Origin: Icerya purchasi
Lineage: Eukaryota > Arthropoda > Insecta > Hemiptera > Monophlebidae
NCBI GenBank assembly: GCA_039619475.1
Contig: CM077116.1
Coordinates: forward strand, 104,639,164-104,703,163
Direction: 5' to 3'
Length of the DNA: 64,000 bases
Shown in pieces: positions 23,253-35,601 of this stretch. The position numbers and the translations under genes are program-made. Position 1 is the stretch's first letter. Each line of letters begins with the position of its first letter. The notes beneath the pieces are model-generated. The model was not told the DNA's origin. It saw only the letters and a program-made list of their open reading frames with translations, and searched no databases.

Positions 23253-23260
23253 CTTTTTCG
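23253..23260. repeat. Right 8-bp target duplication
   Basis: CTTTTTCG, identical to 22061-22068. Confidence 0.7.
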
Positions 23261-25729
23261 CGTGCGTTTTCTTCTCATAAACCGTGATTAAAAGATTATA
23301 AATCGAGTATTTCTTTAAGAGTAGATCAACATGAAGAAGACTGTGACGGATGCGGCAACTTCATAACACTCGAGGATACAAGGATACAAGGAAGAAGAAG
23401 AATTAGAAGAAGTAGAAGTAGAAGAAGGAAATATCTAAAAGGCTGGCCTCGTTTAGTAGAGTATTTTAAATGAAAATGGATGTACGAATAATTTAACAAC
23501 CACAAAAACACTTGGCAATTGCTGTTGTTTTCTTTTTCTTATTGTGCAACTCGACTCATCTGTCACTTGAAATCCCTAGCCGAATTGAATATATACGCAA
23601 CGTCTGCTTTTATCTAAGCTATATTACACTTAGCCGATGATTGCTGTGCTATAAATTATTAAAAATATTACATTTTTTTGGGGGGTTTTTTTTCGGGTTT
23701 TTTTTTCAAAGGAAAAATAATATTTCACGGGAAGTGGAAGACTAATATAAAAAACACACCAAATATGTTCTGGCCATAAAATTAAAGCAAATTACATTTC
23801 TATAATAGTGATGCACGGAATAATAAAAGGATATTACTGAAGGCAAAAAGGAAGAACTTCGGACATTCTATGAATAAAATACAAGAATATAAACGAGTAT
23901 AGTCGAAGTCTATAAATAATTGATACGCAAAAATGTATGTTAACTTATAGAGATGCAAGAGATATTATTATTCGGTGATGATTATAAATTATTCAACCGC
24001 TATGAACTTCAGAAGTTTTATTAAACGCCAAATTAGCTGCTTTTTACAGAGCATTGCGCACTATTGCAGCGTCAAGTATTATTGAAAATGTTAATTCAAT
24101 TTTTAAAATTAATTAATAACTATGTGATGGACAAGATGTGATTGAGCGCAAGAGGAATTAAATCATAGCAAAAACAGTATGATTAATTTGTTGTAAGAAA
24201 TAACTTGATTTGTCAAAAAAGTATCGTGATACGGAATAATCGATTAGTCGCAATCGTTGTACTCCTAAAATGTTTTTACATCAACACTATTACAAAATGG
24301 TGGAATCAAGCAGTTACAGACACATTCGATTCCACTAGTTGTTAAAGTCCTTAATAGTTCTGATCTAAGATCTGTTATTGCGATACTGGAGCTGGAATAT
24401 TAAGATCATATGGCAGATAATTCTGTAAATTTTACAATCGAATTTATTGCGAAAGAAAATCCGGTTGACTAAGCTAACTGAAGGTTTCGTTGTGGGAGAA
24501 GCGATAGTTTAGAAAATGCGCGTGTCTTCGTCCTGATGGAGAATATTGCCGTAAAAATCTCAGTTTTCTACATTCGGTTGCTTTCAAAAATAACATTGTA
24601 CGCTAGTTACGAGATCATTTTCACTAAAACGTGTCATATTACAGTGAAAGTTTAGATTGACTTAGCATTTTCTGTCTTTTAAAATTATCTACATTTTATT
24701 CAAATAATCTTTCTCAAGTCTGTCACGCAGCTAATAGATATTTATATTTTTATTTTTATTCTATTATCAGGATGATTTAAATAAATTTGAATGATGAAAA
24801 ATATACTTTAAGTGTTCGGATCCATTTCGTTAATTATTAACTTGCCAGTCTGCATTATCAACTTTAACTTTAAAAGCAAGATGTCCAAGCGAGTTGCAAA
24901 GATGATAAAAAAAAAAAAAAAAAAAAATGAAACATATTGACGTTTGGAATACGTTTAAAAAACTAATACAGGTAAAAGTAATCTGGAGCAGAGAAGTATA
25001 ATTCCGTCGTTAACAAGTGCGGTTAAAAGAGGATTCTTGTAAGAAACTCTGCACCTTCGGACAGACGGGGATTTCTAGAAATTGAGCGACTATTTCAACT
25101 GTAAATTTCGTGTTTATTTGTTTTTATCATTCCTTTATAATTAAAACGTTAATGATGGAAACAATAATACAACAATAAATTTGCTAACGGCTACTCTCTA
25201 GAAAGTAAAGATTTTGGTTCAGAATATGTTGTTAACGTCCAATTACAAAGCACATTTCTTCATTACCTTCATAATTACCTATCAACAATACTTGCCCTAT
25301 TTCTGGTGCCATGAAATATATAACCGGAGAATTTCTTGTACTCGTGATAAAATAACACTGGTCTTATTTTCTCTCCAAGTAATTTTACAAAGATGGGATG
25401 TTTTTATAGAGCCGAATTTCACGGAACAATTTGATTACCTTGAAAAGAAAAAAGTGGAAAAATATTTTGTTTACGTTTTATGCGCTTCCGGAAACAAACA
25501 ATTTTTGCAGTATTTTGTATGATTCTAGATCTCCGACTTGAAAAATAATCTAGTATTAGTAGCATTTTTGAAAATCCTTCTTCTGGTGCATATTTTTATT
25601 TCAAACGGTAGATGATCTTTTAATTATTTTTCATTCATGTTAAACGCTAATTGTCTAAATAAATACTATGCACCCAAATGGAAATTAACAATACCTTAAA
25701 AAACATCCTTAACCAACATTTGTTAATCC
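23261..25729. other. Non-coding, no genes recognised
   Basis: Holds a GAA/AGA-rich purine tract (about 23385-23435), a mixed T/G tract near 23675-23710 and an A-run (about 24908-24927). A + frame at 25214-25522 is long for the base composition but has no recognisable domain and no splice context. Confidence 0.4.
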
Positions 25730-25733
25730 TTAA

Positions 25734-27459
25734 GGGGGTATTCTGGTTTAGAGGCATACATTTTAGGGGTTTTGTTGAATTCGATAAAAATAAAAAACAA
25801 AAAATATTTTTACTATTCATTTTTTTGCAACATGTTTATTGGTATTTTATTAATATATATATAAAAAAAAAAAAAAGGTGGGATGATTAAAACTAAAAAA
25901 GTTATAAGTTGGTAAAGTGTTGGTTAAAAAAACAAAGGGTATTCTGGTTGACACGATTACAGTCCTTCTGGTCATCTAAAATAGAATTTAAAAAAAATTA
26001 ATAACGACGTTAACAGAAGTATTGAGCGTCAAATCATGTAACATTTTGAAGAAGTACATTCAGGATGACTGTTGGATGGTCTTTCCGTGATAACACCTTA
26101 GTAGTTAAAAATGGCAATTCAAGAGAAAGAAAAAAAAACCAAAAAGGAACTGAATGTCGTTATAGCCGACATCTAAGATAAAACGATTTTTTTTCCGCAA
26201 AATTGCGGCTGCCTGAAAAAAAAGTACATTTTTAAACTTCCTTTTTTTTTTATTATTTTTAATTTTTCAAAATAGTAAAAAGTAATTTTGGTACAAAAGT
26301 GATAAGGGCGATAGAAAGTTATATGTTGTGAAGGTTGGTACAAAATTTGAAGTAAATTGATTAAAAAGAACGTGAGATATTATGCCAACCATGTTAAAAA
26401 AGGTAGTTTTGAGAGTTTTCAGCAAGTTTCAAACAACCCCAGCAGTTCAAGTCATAGAATGGCACGTTATGCAGTACATTTTGTTTATCAGCGATTCCTG
26501 GTTCATAGAGTGTGCCTTCTTCTACTTCAAAATCGTTATTTTCGGAAGAACGTTCTGATTTACGAGCAGTTCTAGCTTCTTTAGAAGCATCAGAAGGTTG
26601 TTCGGAGCGCCGAATTCGGCTATTGTCCCGTTTAGTAGCGAACCCATAAGCTTCGGGACCAATTTCCCGGAGCATTGATAATTATTAAAATTGGTAAAAA
26701 GCTTTCACTGAAAATGTAAGCAGCTATACAATTTGCAGTTTCAATTATCCGTGTTCTTGCATGTATATTTGATTATAGCGGGATTTTTACAATCTTCCCT
26801 CGACTCGATGTTACTTGACACACAGTACGAATGCACTCAGGCGCATGTTACTGTCTTAGCTTTCGACCCCTACCACTCAGACACCAACGCGGTCTCTACC
26901 CCATGCGACGGTGTTTATGAATGTGCACGGGGATTTTTGGTTTTGACCGAGTAAGCATCGTTGACGTAATGATTTAGCGACGGCGAATTAGAACGATGTC
27001 TGAGAGAGTTTGTGAATTAATGAAATACCAGAAAATATTTTCTAGCCCGAAACAGCGCCAAAGGATAAAAGTACCGAATCCGTCTCACATTTTGCACACA
27101 AAAAGTAAAATTAAAACTCAAAATGGTTTATTTTCAAACTGTGAGCAGCGTACGTACGTATACATTCGGTGAAGAATGAAGCTAAATTGAGTTGAACTGA
27201 ACACTGAACAAGAAAACGTTTTCAAAAAAATACGTCACTACCGCCTTCGGTTAATCGATTTTTAAGTATTTGTGGTTACCTATATTGATACTATCATATC
27301 AAAAGTGGTCAACTCCGGCGTGATAGGTTTAGCTGCTGCGCCCCGAAAATAGCTATAACTCCCTAAATTATTGGAATTTTAAAATTTTCTCTCGACGGTA
27401 TATTCTTAAAGATCTAAACGTTAAAAATATGCAAAGAAGAAATTGACCAGAATAACTCC
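25734..27459. mobile_element. Candidate TTAA-flanked DNA element (Kolobok- or piggyBac-like), ~1.73 kb
   Basis: TTAA (25730-25733) is followed by GGGGGTATTCTGGTTTAGAG. At the far side, GACCAGAATAACTCC is followed by TTAA (27460-27463). Reverse-complemented, the right end reads GGAGTTATTCTGGTC, agreeing with the left at 12 of 14 positions. A second end-like motif, GGGTATTCTGGTTGAC, lies inside at 25937, about 200 bp in, as if the left end had been duplicated or a related copy nested. A - strand frame at 26394-26675 is hydrophilic and charged (KSERSSENNDFEVEEG) but not assignable. TTAA duplications are shared by piggyBac and Kolobok; the GGGG start looks more like the latter, but this is inference. 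Confidence 0.5.
26394..26675 (-). CDS. Unidentified frame inside the TTAA element
   Basis: About 93 codons, open on the - strand. The central part is rich in Arg, Ser, Glu and Asp (RRSEQPSDASKEARTARKSE followed by an acidic stretch), resembling a flexible linker or N-terminal region of a nuclear protein. No domain, signal peptide or membrane segment is visible. It lies fully within the candidate TTAA-bounded element, so it may be a remnant of that element's protein. I cannot rule out a chance frame. Confidence 0.25.
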   Translation of the reverse strand: MLREIGPEAYGFATKRDNSRIRRSEQPSDASKEARTARKSERSSENNDFEVEEGTLYEPGIADKQNVLHNVPFYDLNCWGCLKLAENSQNYLF

Positions 27460-27463
27460 TTAA

Positions 27464-28096
27464 ATAATATCGACAAATTTGTTACCGCCATGACTGTGAA
27501 ACAAATTATCTGAAACCGGTCGGTATTTATATAATTAATGTATATGTTTTGATGCTGACTCTGAACAACTTTTTCTTATAGCTCTTGACCCAAAACCCAG
27601 TTGGAAGGACATTTTTTTTTTTTTTTAAATGGGCTCGGTGTTAACACTGATCCAACTACATGGACTTAGATCACCTACTCAGATTCTGAGGCGATCGGAG
27701 ATAGAAAGTATAAAGGAAAGAAGGAGGGGAATAACGGCTGGAGATGGGAAGGAAAGGATAAAGGAAATATTGAAAGGGGTAGGAAGACTTAACGCCAAAA
27801 GTTCGGCGTATAGATGAGAGCACTCAGGAAAAAGAGCAGGTCATTCAAAAAGGATATAGTTGGGGTCGCATATAGGACATTATTTTTCAGATTCTTTTGC
27901 GACTGTAGATTTGAAGCTGGTTTTAAAGCAATTGTTAAAGAATGACCTGGAGAAAGCCTTCAGAGAATGGCGGGAACGATGGCATAAGTGCATTTTACTT
28001 GAAGGGGATTACGCTGAATGATAAAATGTCGATGTAAACCTAGAATAAAAGATAAATATTTTCTCGAAGTAAAGGACAATCTTTATTGAACGTTCC
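27464..28096. other. Non-coding with a purine-rich patch
   Basis: After a T-run at about 27611-27626 comes a purine-rich + frame (27629-27817; GDGKERIKEILKGVGRLNAK) of unknown origin, bounded by no recognisable ends. It could be a fragment of a retroelement 3' region. Confidence 0.25.
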
Positions 28097-31000
28097 TTGT
28101 ATTTTGTTTTATTATATGAAAATGCAAAAACATTCTTAAAAAGTCAGCGATATTTTGAAAATTTTATTTTGATTTCTTCCAGATTTGTATGTGTTTACAA
28201 CTCGGCTGTTTTTATTCCAGTGAAAAGTTTTCTTCGCCGGGTTTCGGCCTTGACTCTACGTACGTTTAGTACAGCTTTATTTAATTCAACCATAGCCAGA
28301 ATATTGCTAAAGGATCGTTTCTATTGTATTATTGAGATCTGTCCAGAATGTCGAATTTCTGAATTATGCATCCCTTTTCGTGAAACGATGAATATAAAAG
28401 TTTTAGGTGTCAGAAAGAAAATAGCTAAATTGAAATTCATCTGTGATATATGTAATCGGTGCATTAAAGTTGAATATATTTTCTCTCTGTATTATCATTT
28501 AAAATTCCAGGAATAACAGCACCTCTCCTATTGTTTATGCTTATTGAAAGCATCTCAGATTTACATTAACGTCAGTTTTTAACTTTCCATCAGTTTCCAT
28601 TTTTGTCTTTTAAATTCATTATTAATAAAATATTCAGATTGAGGTATGTACATTTTATATTTAGAATAATTTTTATTTTATTTTGATTTTTCTCGTTTCT
28701 TTGAATTTCTCTTTCCTTCTGATATTATTATTATATATTTATTTACATACAACTGAACTTGTGATCATTACGCGGTATCATCATTTTGAAATAAGTAATG
28801 TGAATATATATTTTTCGTTTTCTTAGTGTCCGCTGTCTCAAAGATCACCATTGCTTTGTGGACACCAACCTCCGTCGCGGAGTCGGTGCGTGAAGAAGAA
28901 GAAGTAAGCGCTAGAACATGTCGTTTACTTGTTAATTTATGAACAGTAATAGGTTTTAATTAAATGAATAGGTAAATTCTCTGTTCTGAAATAAATTTGG
29001 CGTTTTCGTTGACTATTTGGTTGCTATTTGTTTTGATCAAATCCAAAAATTCATATATACAAACATAGCAACTGTGATCATGGTTTGTAACGATTGTAAA
29101 TTAGTTTCAGTGGAACAGAGAAATACATTTTTCAGCAAAAATGATTTAATACCATATTTAGCTTCAACGATTAAAGCATTTGTGTTAACGTATGGGCATG
29201 CTTAACGAAAAATGAAAACGGTTGTATGTGGATGAGTGTGTTTAAATTTTGTTATTTATTATATCTTAGGTAAAATGATGTTTAGTGGTCAGTGTGTATG
29301 AAAAAATCATGCAATGAAGAAAACCGTTCGATATATTGCAATAAAAGAAGGATGATGAAGTAAATTGTAAAACGTAAATAGATATTTGGAAACAGTGTAG
29401 CAGGATTTCGGAGCTTTCAATTGATTAAATTAGCACTTTTCAAGAAAAATTCACATTTTGTTTCTAGAAATGTTCATTGATTTAAAATTACCCCTTGCCC
29501 CCTAACTTAATTACGTCCGTTTTCGCTAGATGTAATTTTATAAAATTAACGATAATTTTTAGTTTTACGCGTTCAATTTTCCTCTCAGACGTTAAATTAA
29601 CGTTTTGGTTTAGTCAATTGGTTCAAAGAAATACAACGGTGCTTGACGCAAACAAATGTTTTGAGTTGTTCAGATTTCTTCGTCTGGCCCACAAAATCCA
29701 GCTGAATCAGTCACATAGACCACACCGCGACATTAATAGCAGGTCGTAGAAGTTGTCAGTGATGATAATTACGATTCACCAACAAACGATCTTTATCTAG
29801 GCGAATCAGAGAGCAGTCATTCAATAGACACGGCACTAATAATAGGCAACGGTTAACCGAAGCAGATAGAAAGACAAGAACAATGCTTGTCCACTTAAAA
29901 TGTGGAGAACAATGCTACCAGCGTACGGAAAGTTAAACGTAATGATGACAAAACCAGTGTAACGAAGAAGAGCCGCCAATAATTAATGACGAAGTAAACA
30001 GAAACATTATTCATGATCCCGCTAATAATTTAAAAGTTAAAAAGATACCACCGACTATATTATTTAAATGCCCAACACTATTTAAACGTACGAGTTTTCT
30101 GGATAATATTAAGAATATATTAAAATCCTAAATTTATTTAAAAGTACATCAAAATAAATATGTATTTTATACGACTAATGTAAAAGATGATGATGAAGCG
30201 TTACTACTACGTTAGTTAAGGTAAATTAGAATTGAGTATTATACGCATGCGACTGTACAGGAAACCCGATTTAAGTGGTTCTGAAAATTTGCCTTTAAAT
30301 CTCGATATAAGCGATGTTTAACATAGATTTTTTTTTATGAGGGACGAAATATCTGGTAGAAGTTCTTCACAATTTTTATTTCGTAATTTTTCCTCAAATA
30401 TGGTTAAGTAAAATGTAATAAAAATAGTTTGATCCCATTTTGTCTGTATTCAATTTCGCTTAAATTTAGCATTCGCTTATTCAGCAGACAAAAAGAAAAA
30501 CAACAGGCAAACGTTCGAATGATCCGTATTGATAACAGCATGTTGAAATTCAGACTGAAGTATATAATTCTGAATATCGGATTCGGCGGTTATTAGGCAA
30601 GTATAAAAGACTGATTTCGTGCTATTTGATTCCGCCAATTGAATTTTTGTTTTTTCTTTTTGGAAAAATAACAAAACCGTTCAATAGCGGAATCGTGCGA
30701 AAGACAAAAATTAAAAGAAATTCCGTTAAAATCATTTAATTTCGAAACGACGACTCCAATAGCGAATATCTGCAAGTTATTCTATTTGAAGTTTAATGTT
30801 GTGTCTCTTAAATGTCATCCGCCTTATCAGTCAGTCTATACAGGAACCTCACTGATATTTACCGTGATGATATGTACGTTAAAATACGAGAAAAAAAGAA
30901 AGAAAATATTCTGCATAAAGAGCAATTTATAAGCGAACAAATGCTTTTATAACAAATTGAAAAATATGCACATGTACGTTAAGAGTTTCATCTAAATTCT

Positions 31001-31130
31001 TTATTAAACAACAAATGAAGAATAATTTTCTTTTCTTTTTCTTAATTTTTTTTTTTTTTATGTTTAGAAATTTATTTTTAATATTCTCTTTTTTAATTTT
31101 AAAAAGAAGCAGGAGGTGTGTTAAAAAATG
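28097..31130. other. Mostly AT-rich non-coding sequence
   Basis: A 139-codon + frame at 28097-28516 lacks an ATG at its start, has no recognisable domain, and contains cysteines (CPECRI, CDICNRC) that could be chance. At about 28865-28900, CGTGAAGAAGAAGAAG resembles the (GAA)n tail of the SINE at 21.4 kb, but the body does not match. Frames at 29495-29749 and 30477-30775 are unrecognised. Confidence 0.3.
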
Positions 31131-31334
31131 AATAAAGCGGAGCGTACACCGATGGGAATAACTTTCGGGACGCGGGATAGAATGCGGAATTCGCGTGGGA
31201 CGTAATGACATAGCGGGCTATGAGTGAGCGCACACCAAAGCGAAATCCCGCAAACATTTTCCCGCACTTACTGCGAACGATTGTTAGCAGTTGACACAGT
31301 TTTCCCGCATCCCGTTTTTCGGCAATCTTTCACG

Positions 31335-31430
31335 ATGTCTCAAACGGAGAAGTTGATTGAGACAGTGAAAAAACATCAGATTTTGTTCGATTTGAGCCAC
31401 GAAAGTTACAAAAATCTTCGTGCGAATTGA
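31335..31430 (+). pseudogene. MADF/Myb-like protein of Harbinger element, N-terminal fragment
   Basis: From an ATG at 31335 the frame reads MSQTEKLIETVKKHQILFDL, then SHESYKNLRAN and a stop at 31428-31430. The pattern LIE.VK.H..LFD.SH..YKN is the opening helix of a MADF domain, the DNA-binding domain found in PIF/Harbinger second proteins and many insect regulators. Only 31 codons remain of a domain that is about 85 residues long. It lies about 200 bp inside the left end of the element and points inward. Confidence 0.7.
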
Positions 31431-32259
31431 ATGAAAATGGTAATTACTTAAAAATTTATTTCTTGTATAGTTGTATAACGAACAGGTAGTTTTTTTATAA
31501 AGAAGAACTGAATAGGACATCTTTTTCCGATTCTAACATTGCGATAACCATACAGGGGCTAAAGAGACTAGAAAATCAAAAAAAAAAACAAAAAAAAAAC
31601 AAAAAACGATGCGATATTTTCACTATTAATTATTTATACATTCTTCGACGGTGACAGTGATGGCGATGACGACGACGAATTAAGAACCTAGCGCGGAACG
31701 CAGCAAGCGACTGAAAAAGCCCGTACGAGCATTTCGTGTCCAGTTTTCGCGGATAGAGAACAGCCGAAGCGGCGATGGCTGCAGACGGTTTAAGTGGTAT
31801 TCGGAAGCCGACACTGCGCATTTGATCACGGCGACCGATTGCCGCTTATCGGGTACCAGCAGCTCCACGGGGGAACAACGTGTTTGACGTCGTTAGATGA
31901 CGACCGGTAGTTCGGGGAATTAAACGAGATAGGTGCAACATATTTAAAGGGTGACACCACTGTAAATTTTTTGAAAAATCGATTCTTTTTTTTAATGGCT
32001 TAAAATATACTTTAAAGCTTCCTGAATACGAGGCAATATGTTTTTTACCTGGAAAAAAGGAATTTCCTTAAGATTTCACGCTTTCAGGCTGCTCCAAAAT
32101 GACTACCCGCTACGACTGTCACCTTATGTAAATATTTTCTCAGAAGGTACCACCCTAATATGTCTTGCCTTTTGATTTATAACTTGCCCAATATAGTATC
32201 GACAGATGTCGATAGAAGGTATTTGTGTTAAGCTACGAGCTGTTCAAAAGAAAAGTAGG

Positions 32260-32328
32260 TCAGTATATAAGAAGTAGATCATGATTCAAAGCAAGTAGCA
32301 AAAGGGCTTCGTCTTCATCTGACGACAT
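32260..32328 (-). pseudogene. N-terminal fragment of a Harbinger transposase
   Basis: On the - strand an ATG at 32328 opens MSSDEDEALLLLALNHDLLL, then IY and a stop. Harbinger nucleases often begin with a short acidic serine-rich start followed by a run of leucines, as here. About 165 bp of 5' leader separate it from the right inverted repeat. The DDE domain is absent. With only 22 codons the call depends largely on position within the element. Confidence 0.45.
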
Positions 32329-32496
32329 TTTCTCAACTGAACAAGGCACAATGCAACTTTTTCTTTCGCGATCTGCAGTTCCCGCTTCGCATCGGTGTAC
32401 GCAGTGATGCGGGAAAATTTCCCGCAGAGCTTGCGTTTTTTTCGCACTCGATCCTGCGTTCCGCAATTTATTCGCACCGGTGTACGCTTCGCTTAA

Positions 32497-33601
32497 ACGA
32501 AAAGTGAAGTTAACGTACATTTATTAACTATAAATGATTTATTAATTTAATCGTATATTTTAAGTTTTTTTGTAAACCAATGAGCTTATCCTCAATTTTT
32601 AACTTTTTTTTTTTTTTTTTTGCTCGTTCGTGTTAAAACTAAAAAAACCGTTGCTTTAAGTTTACTTATAATATAATTTTTGTAAAGGAATTAAAGTGCG
32701 ACAGGAAATAAATTACGAAACTTGCCGTTTTACATAATTTATGAATCAAAACTTTCTTTACCGGTTTAGATGCAGAATTTGCAAAAAAAATAAATACTGC
32801 ATATGAACTTAACGGGCGGCATGCTAGAACAAAACTAAAAATAAAAACAAAAAATGTAATAATTTTATAAAAAATCTCTTGTCACTAGTAGACAGTAATT
32901 TATAGAAAGTTTAATAAATACTTGTTTAGAAGTCAAATCAAACTATCTCTTATTACACGACTTAATAAAAATGTCTTAGCATATACTGCGGAAAGTATAA
33001 ATCAAAAGTTCTGTTCGAACACTTCTGCAATTAACAGAAGTACGTGCTGTAAAAACAACATAAAAAAAAATTAATTAATACATTTTCTTTGAATTTAATA
33101 GCTGAAAATTTAGCTATACCGAAAGAAATTTCTCAAAAATTCTAATTTTGTTGCGCATAATTAACTAAATTCCAAAATGATTAAAAATCTATCGACAAAA
33201 GCTATAATTTCTATTATCTTCAGACTTAACTTTTACTTACATTTGTGAATTATCTACTTACCCATGTATTAAACGTAGCAAGGGTACTTCGACGGTGCAG
33301 AATATACACAACCTGCATTAGCCTTATTACGCAATATTACTAAACTACTGGAAAAAATCATTTTAAACGGATCAATAAATTTCAACGATTTAAATGCTAT
33401 TTTATTAAATAATCAGTATGATTTTAGACGAAAACTGGCTATTACTGTCTAGTTACGGTATGTAATTAAAAAAAAGATATTTCAGTCTGAACAAACATAC
33501 ACGCTGTATGTAATAGTCAATCGCGATACTATTTGAATAAAAAGGTATTACATTCATACTGATTCAGCTAATATTTCCTACGTACCTAATATACATACAT
33601 A
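32497..33601. other. AT-rich non-coding, nothing recognised
   Basis: T-run at about 32605-32621. No gene, RNA or repeat signal. Confidence 0.4.
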
Positions 33602-33890
33602 TTGTTACGATTTCCTCAATTTTCTTATTAAGTTTGGGCAGCACTCCGTTGAATCGGAGACAAAAAGGTTCTTCTAGTCTTCGTTGAATAGGGGCCTCGA
33701 AACTTTTACGTGTCCGGGTAGATCTGAGTAAATAAACGATGCCGCGGATCACTCAGAACGAAGAACAACGCTAACTTGCTAGCGAAGTGACGACGATCGG
33801 TATCCTCATCAACCGAATTCATCAAAGTTTCCCCAAAACACCGACTGGACTCGAGCTGTCCGCGAACCCGAACACCTTAATGTAGCCATG
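33602..33890. other. GC-richer island, possible LTR fragment
   Basis: Begins TGTTACGATTTCC, a start seen in many arthropod Gypsy-type LTRs, and holds an AATAAA (about 33730) within much more balanced base composition than its surroundings. No second copy, primer-binding site, polypurine tract or target duplication could be seen. It could equally be an unrelated element or an ancient exon region. Confidence 0.2.
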
Positions 33891-34540
33891 TAGTAGTAAA
33901 TTACATTAACGATGCACAATAATGATATGTATCAAGTATAACCATCGTACACATTAACACATTCTCGTCTCGTGCGACCACTATACTCAACTTGATCATT
34001 ATTTGCTGATACAAATACAATAGCATAAGCAAATTAAATTTACCTTAAATGTTTCCGAACTTCCTGATGTATCGAAAATTACGTTACGTTACTCAAAGTT
34101 CTAAAATATATAACATTAATTCCAAACCAAAGAATAAATGTAAATATGTATATCTGTTAATTATACATATTGTTTACGTTTATTGTACAGTAAGTAAAAT
34201 GTTAATACACCACTAGAAACAATTATGTAATTTTTATTAAATACCCGACGCGTTTAGAAGACAAAGCTTCGGGATCACGGAAGTTATTATAATACATAAA
34301 AGGTCTAGCAGGTTAAGGGGGGTAAAAGTGTCTTTCAACTAAACTTTATAAAAAAAGTATATACATCTAGGGCATGAAAAGAGTAATTGATGCTGAATAT
34401 TTCAGACCCCTACTCCCACGGGGGACTGCTGTAATCACCGTTTTGTGCTTTTCAGGTTTTTTACGATATCATCTCAGTTTTTTTTTCAATCGATTTTGAA
34501 AATTCTTGTTGCAGGTTAAAAATAATGGAAAGTTCTATAG
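33891..34540. other. AT-rich non-coding
   Basis: Contains TTAAGGGGGGTAAAAGTG at about 34314, similar in form to the start of the TTAA element at 25.7 kb, but no partner end was found. Confidence 0.3.
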
Positions 34541-34940
34541 CGGTGAATTTTTTCAGATTTTTAGATACTAAATTCAAATTTCTAGGAACATTCAAAATTT
34601 TTAAAATGTCATAATATTATTTAAAAAGTTCAGTAACGACGAAAAAATATATAACATGTACTGTAGTGAAAACTACCTCCTGAAATTTTTTCGGATTTTT
34701 AAAAGTGGTGGAAAAGGTTAAAAAAATAAAAACTTGCACTTTTGGTTGAAAACCTCTTGAAATTCAACTAACAAGAACGAAATAGATATATGTTACGTAT
34801 ATTATTATAAAATGTTTTTCTGAATTTTTTCGGATTTTTAGAACAGAGATGAAATAAGTCTAGAAAAATGAAAACACGCATTTTTGGCTGAAAAATTTCC
34901 GAAACTTCAACTGAAAGCAAACTATAAAATGTAAGTTAAA
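34541..34940. repeat. Three tandem units of ~138 bp
   Basis: GAA(A)TTTTTTC(A/G)GATTTTTA begins at about 34545, 34682 and 34822 (periods 137 and 140). The second and third units share (T/A)TTTTTGG(T/C)TGAAAA and a following GAAA(T/C)TTCAACT block. Units are strongly diverged. No coding potential. Confidence 0.6.
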
Positions 34941-35504
34941 TAATTTGTCATTGTGTTACCTAATTTGCTATTATGGGAATTTTAAATTCGTGCGGAATCT
35001 CTATATTTTTTTATTTCTTATAAGCATTATATACTTTTTTAGTTATGATAGATTAGTTTAAATGCATTTGTGTCATATTTGGAACAAAGAAAAACCGTAA
35101 GTTTTTTCAACACTGTTTAAAAATGAATAAAATCGAAAAAAAATCGGAAGCCATCGTTTAGTTATTTTTTAATGATTAGTAATAACTAAGCTAGTTCAAA
35201 GCTAATCTTGTGCAATAAGAATCACAGAAGAAACTGTTGTCGATTTTACACGTAAGATTTCAACTACAGACTTTAAAAATACGCAAAAATAGAAATGTTT
35301 TTTTTCTTTTTTTTGAGCGTAAAATATAGAGACTAATGTGACAAAAAAGTTGATTTTCAGCGGTTGTATTTCTTTTTTAATATAAAATTGGGACATTTTT
35401 CTGTTAAAAAATCTAATGTGTGCGGCCTAAGGATTACGTTGTAAATTTTGATCATTTTATTCAAAGTATAGAAGAGAAAAAGACAGAAATGTAAGCAAAA
35501 GTAG
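34941..35504. other. AT-rich non-coding
   Basis: No gene or repeat recognised. Confidence 0.35.
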
Positions 35505-35543
35505 TCAAGGGGCATAGCCCCTTGCGAGGCCAAAATGGCTGAG

Positions 35544-35601
<58 letters not shown>
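35505..35601. repeat. Short palindrome followed by a (TA)n microsatellite
   Basis: CAAGGGGC-ATA-GCCCCTTG (about 35508-35526) is a perfect 8-bp-stem hairpin. It is followed within about 20 bases by roughly 30 TA dinucleotides (about 35539-35600). Confidence 0.85.

Larger units (their letters stand above)
31136..32493. mobile_element. PIF/Harbinger-like element with internal deletion, 1.36 kb
   Basis: The left end AGCGGAGCGTACACCGATGG and the right end (reverse-complemented) AGCGAAGCGTACACCGGTGC form inverted repeats that continue with GAATAA. TAA flanks both sides (31133-31135 and 32494-32496), the 3-bp duplication typical of PIF/Harbinger. Autonomous members carry two genes, a Myb/MADF-like DNA-binding protein and a DDE transposase. 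Here only the first codons of each survive, pointing inward from opposite ends, so the middle of both genes has been lost. The interior contains A-rich tracts around 31578-31608 and GC-rich stretches. Confidence 0.82.

Noticed and set aside
26733..26954. 73-codon frame with a hydrophobic N-terminus as a secreted peptide
   Set aside because: Begins at TTG and lies inside the candidate TTAA element; nothing supports translation.
28097..28516. 139-codon frame with two Cys pairs as a possible zinc-binding protein
   Set aside because: No ATG at the start, no recognised domain, no splice sites or second copy; plausible chance frame.
31940..32160. Nested MITE inside the Harbinger element (GGGTGACACC ... 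GGTACCACCC)
   Set aside because: Only about 8 of 10 bases pair and no target duplication is visible; could be chance.
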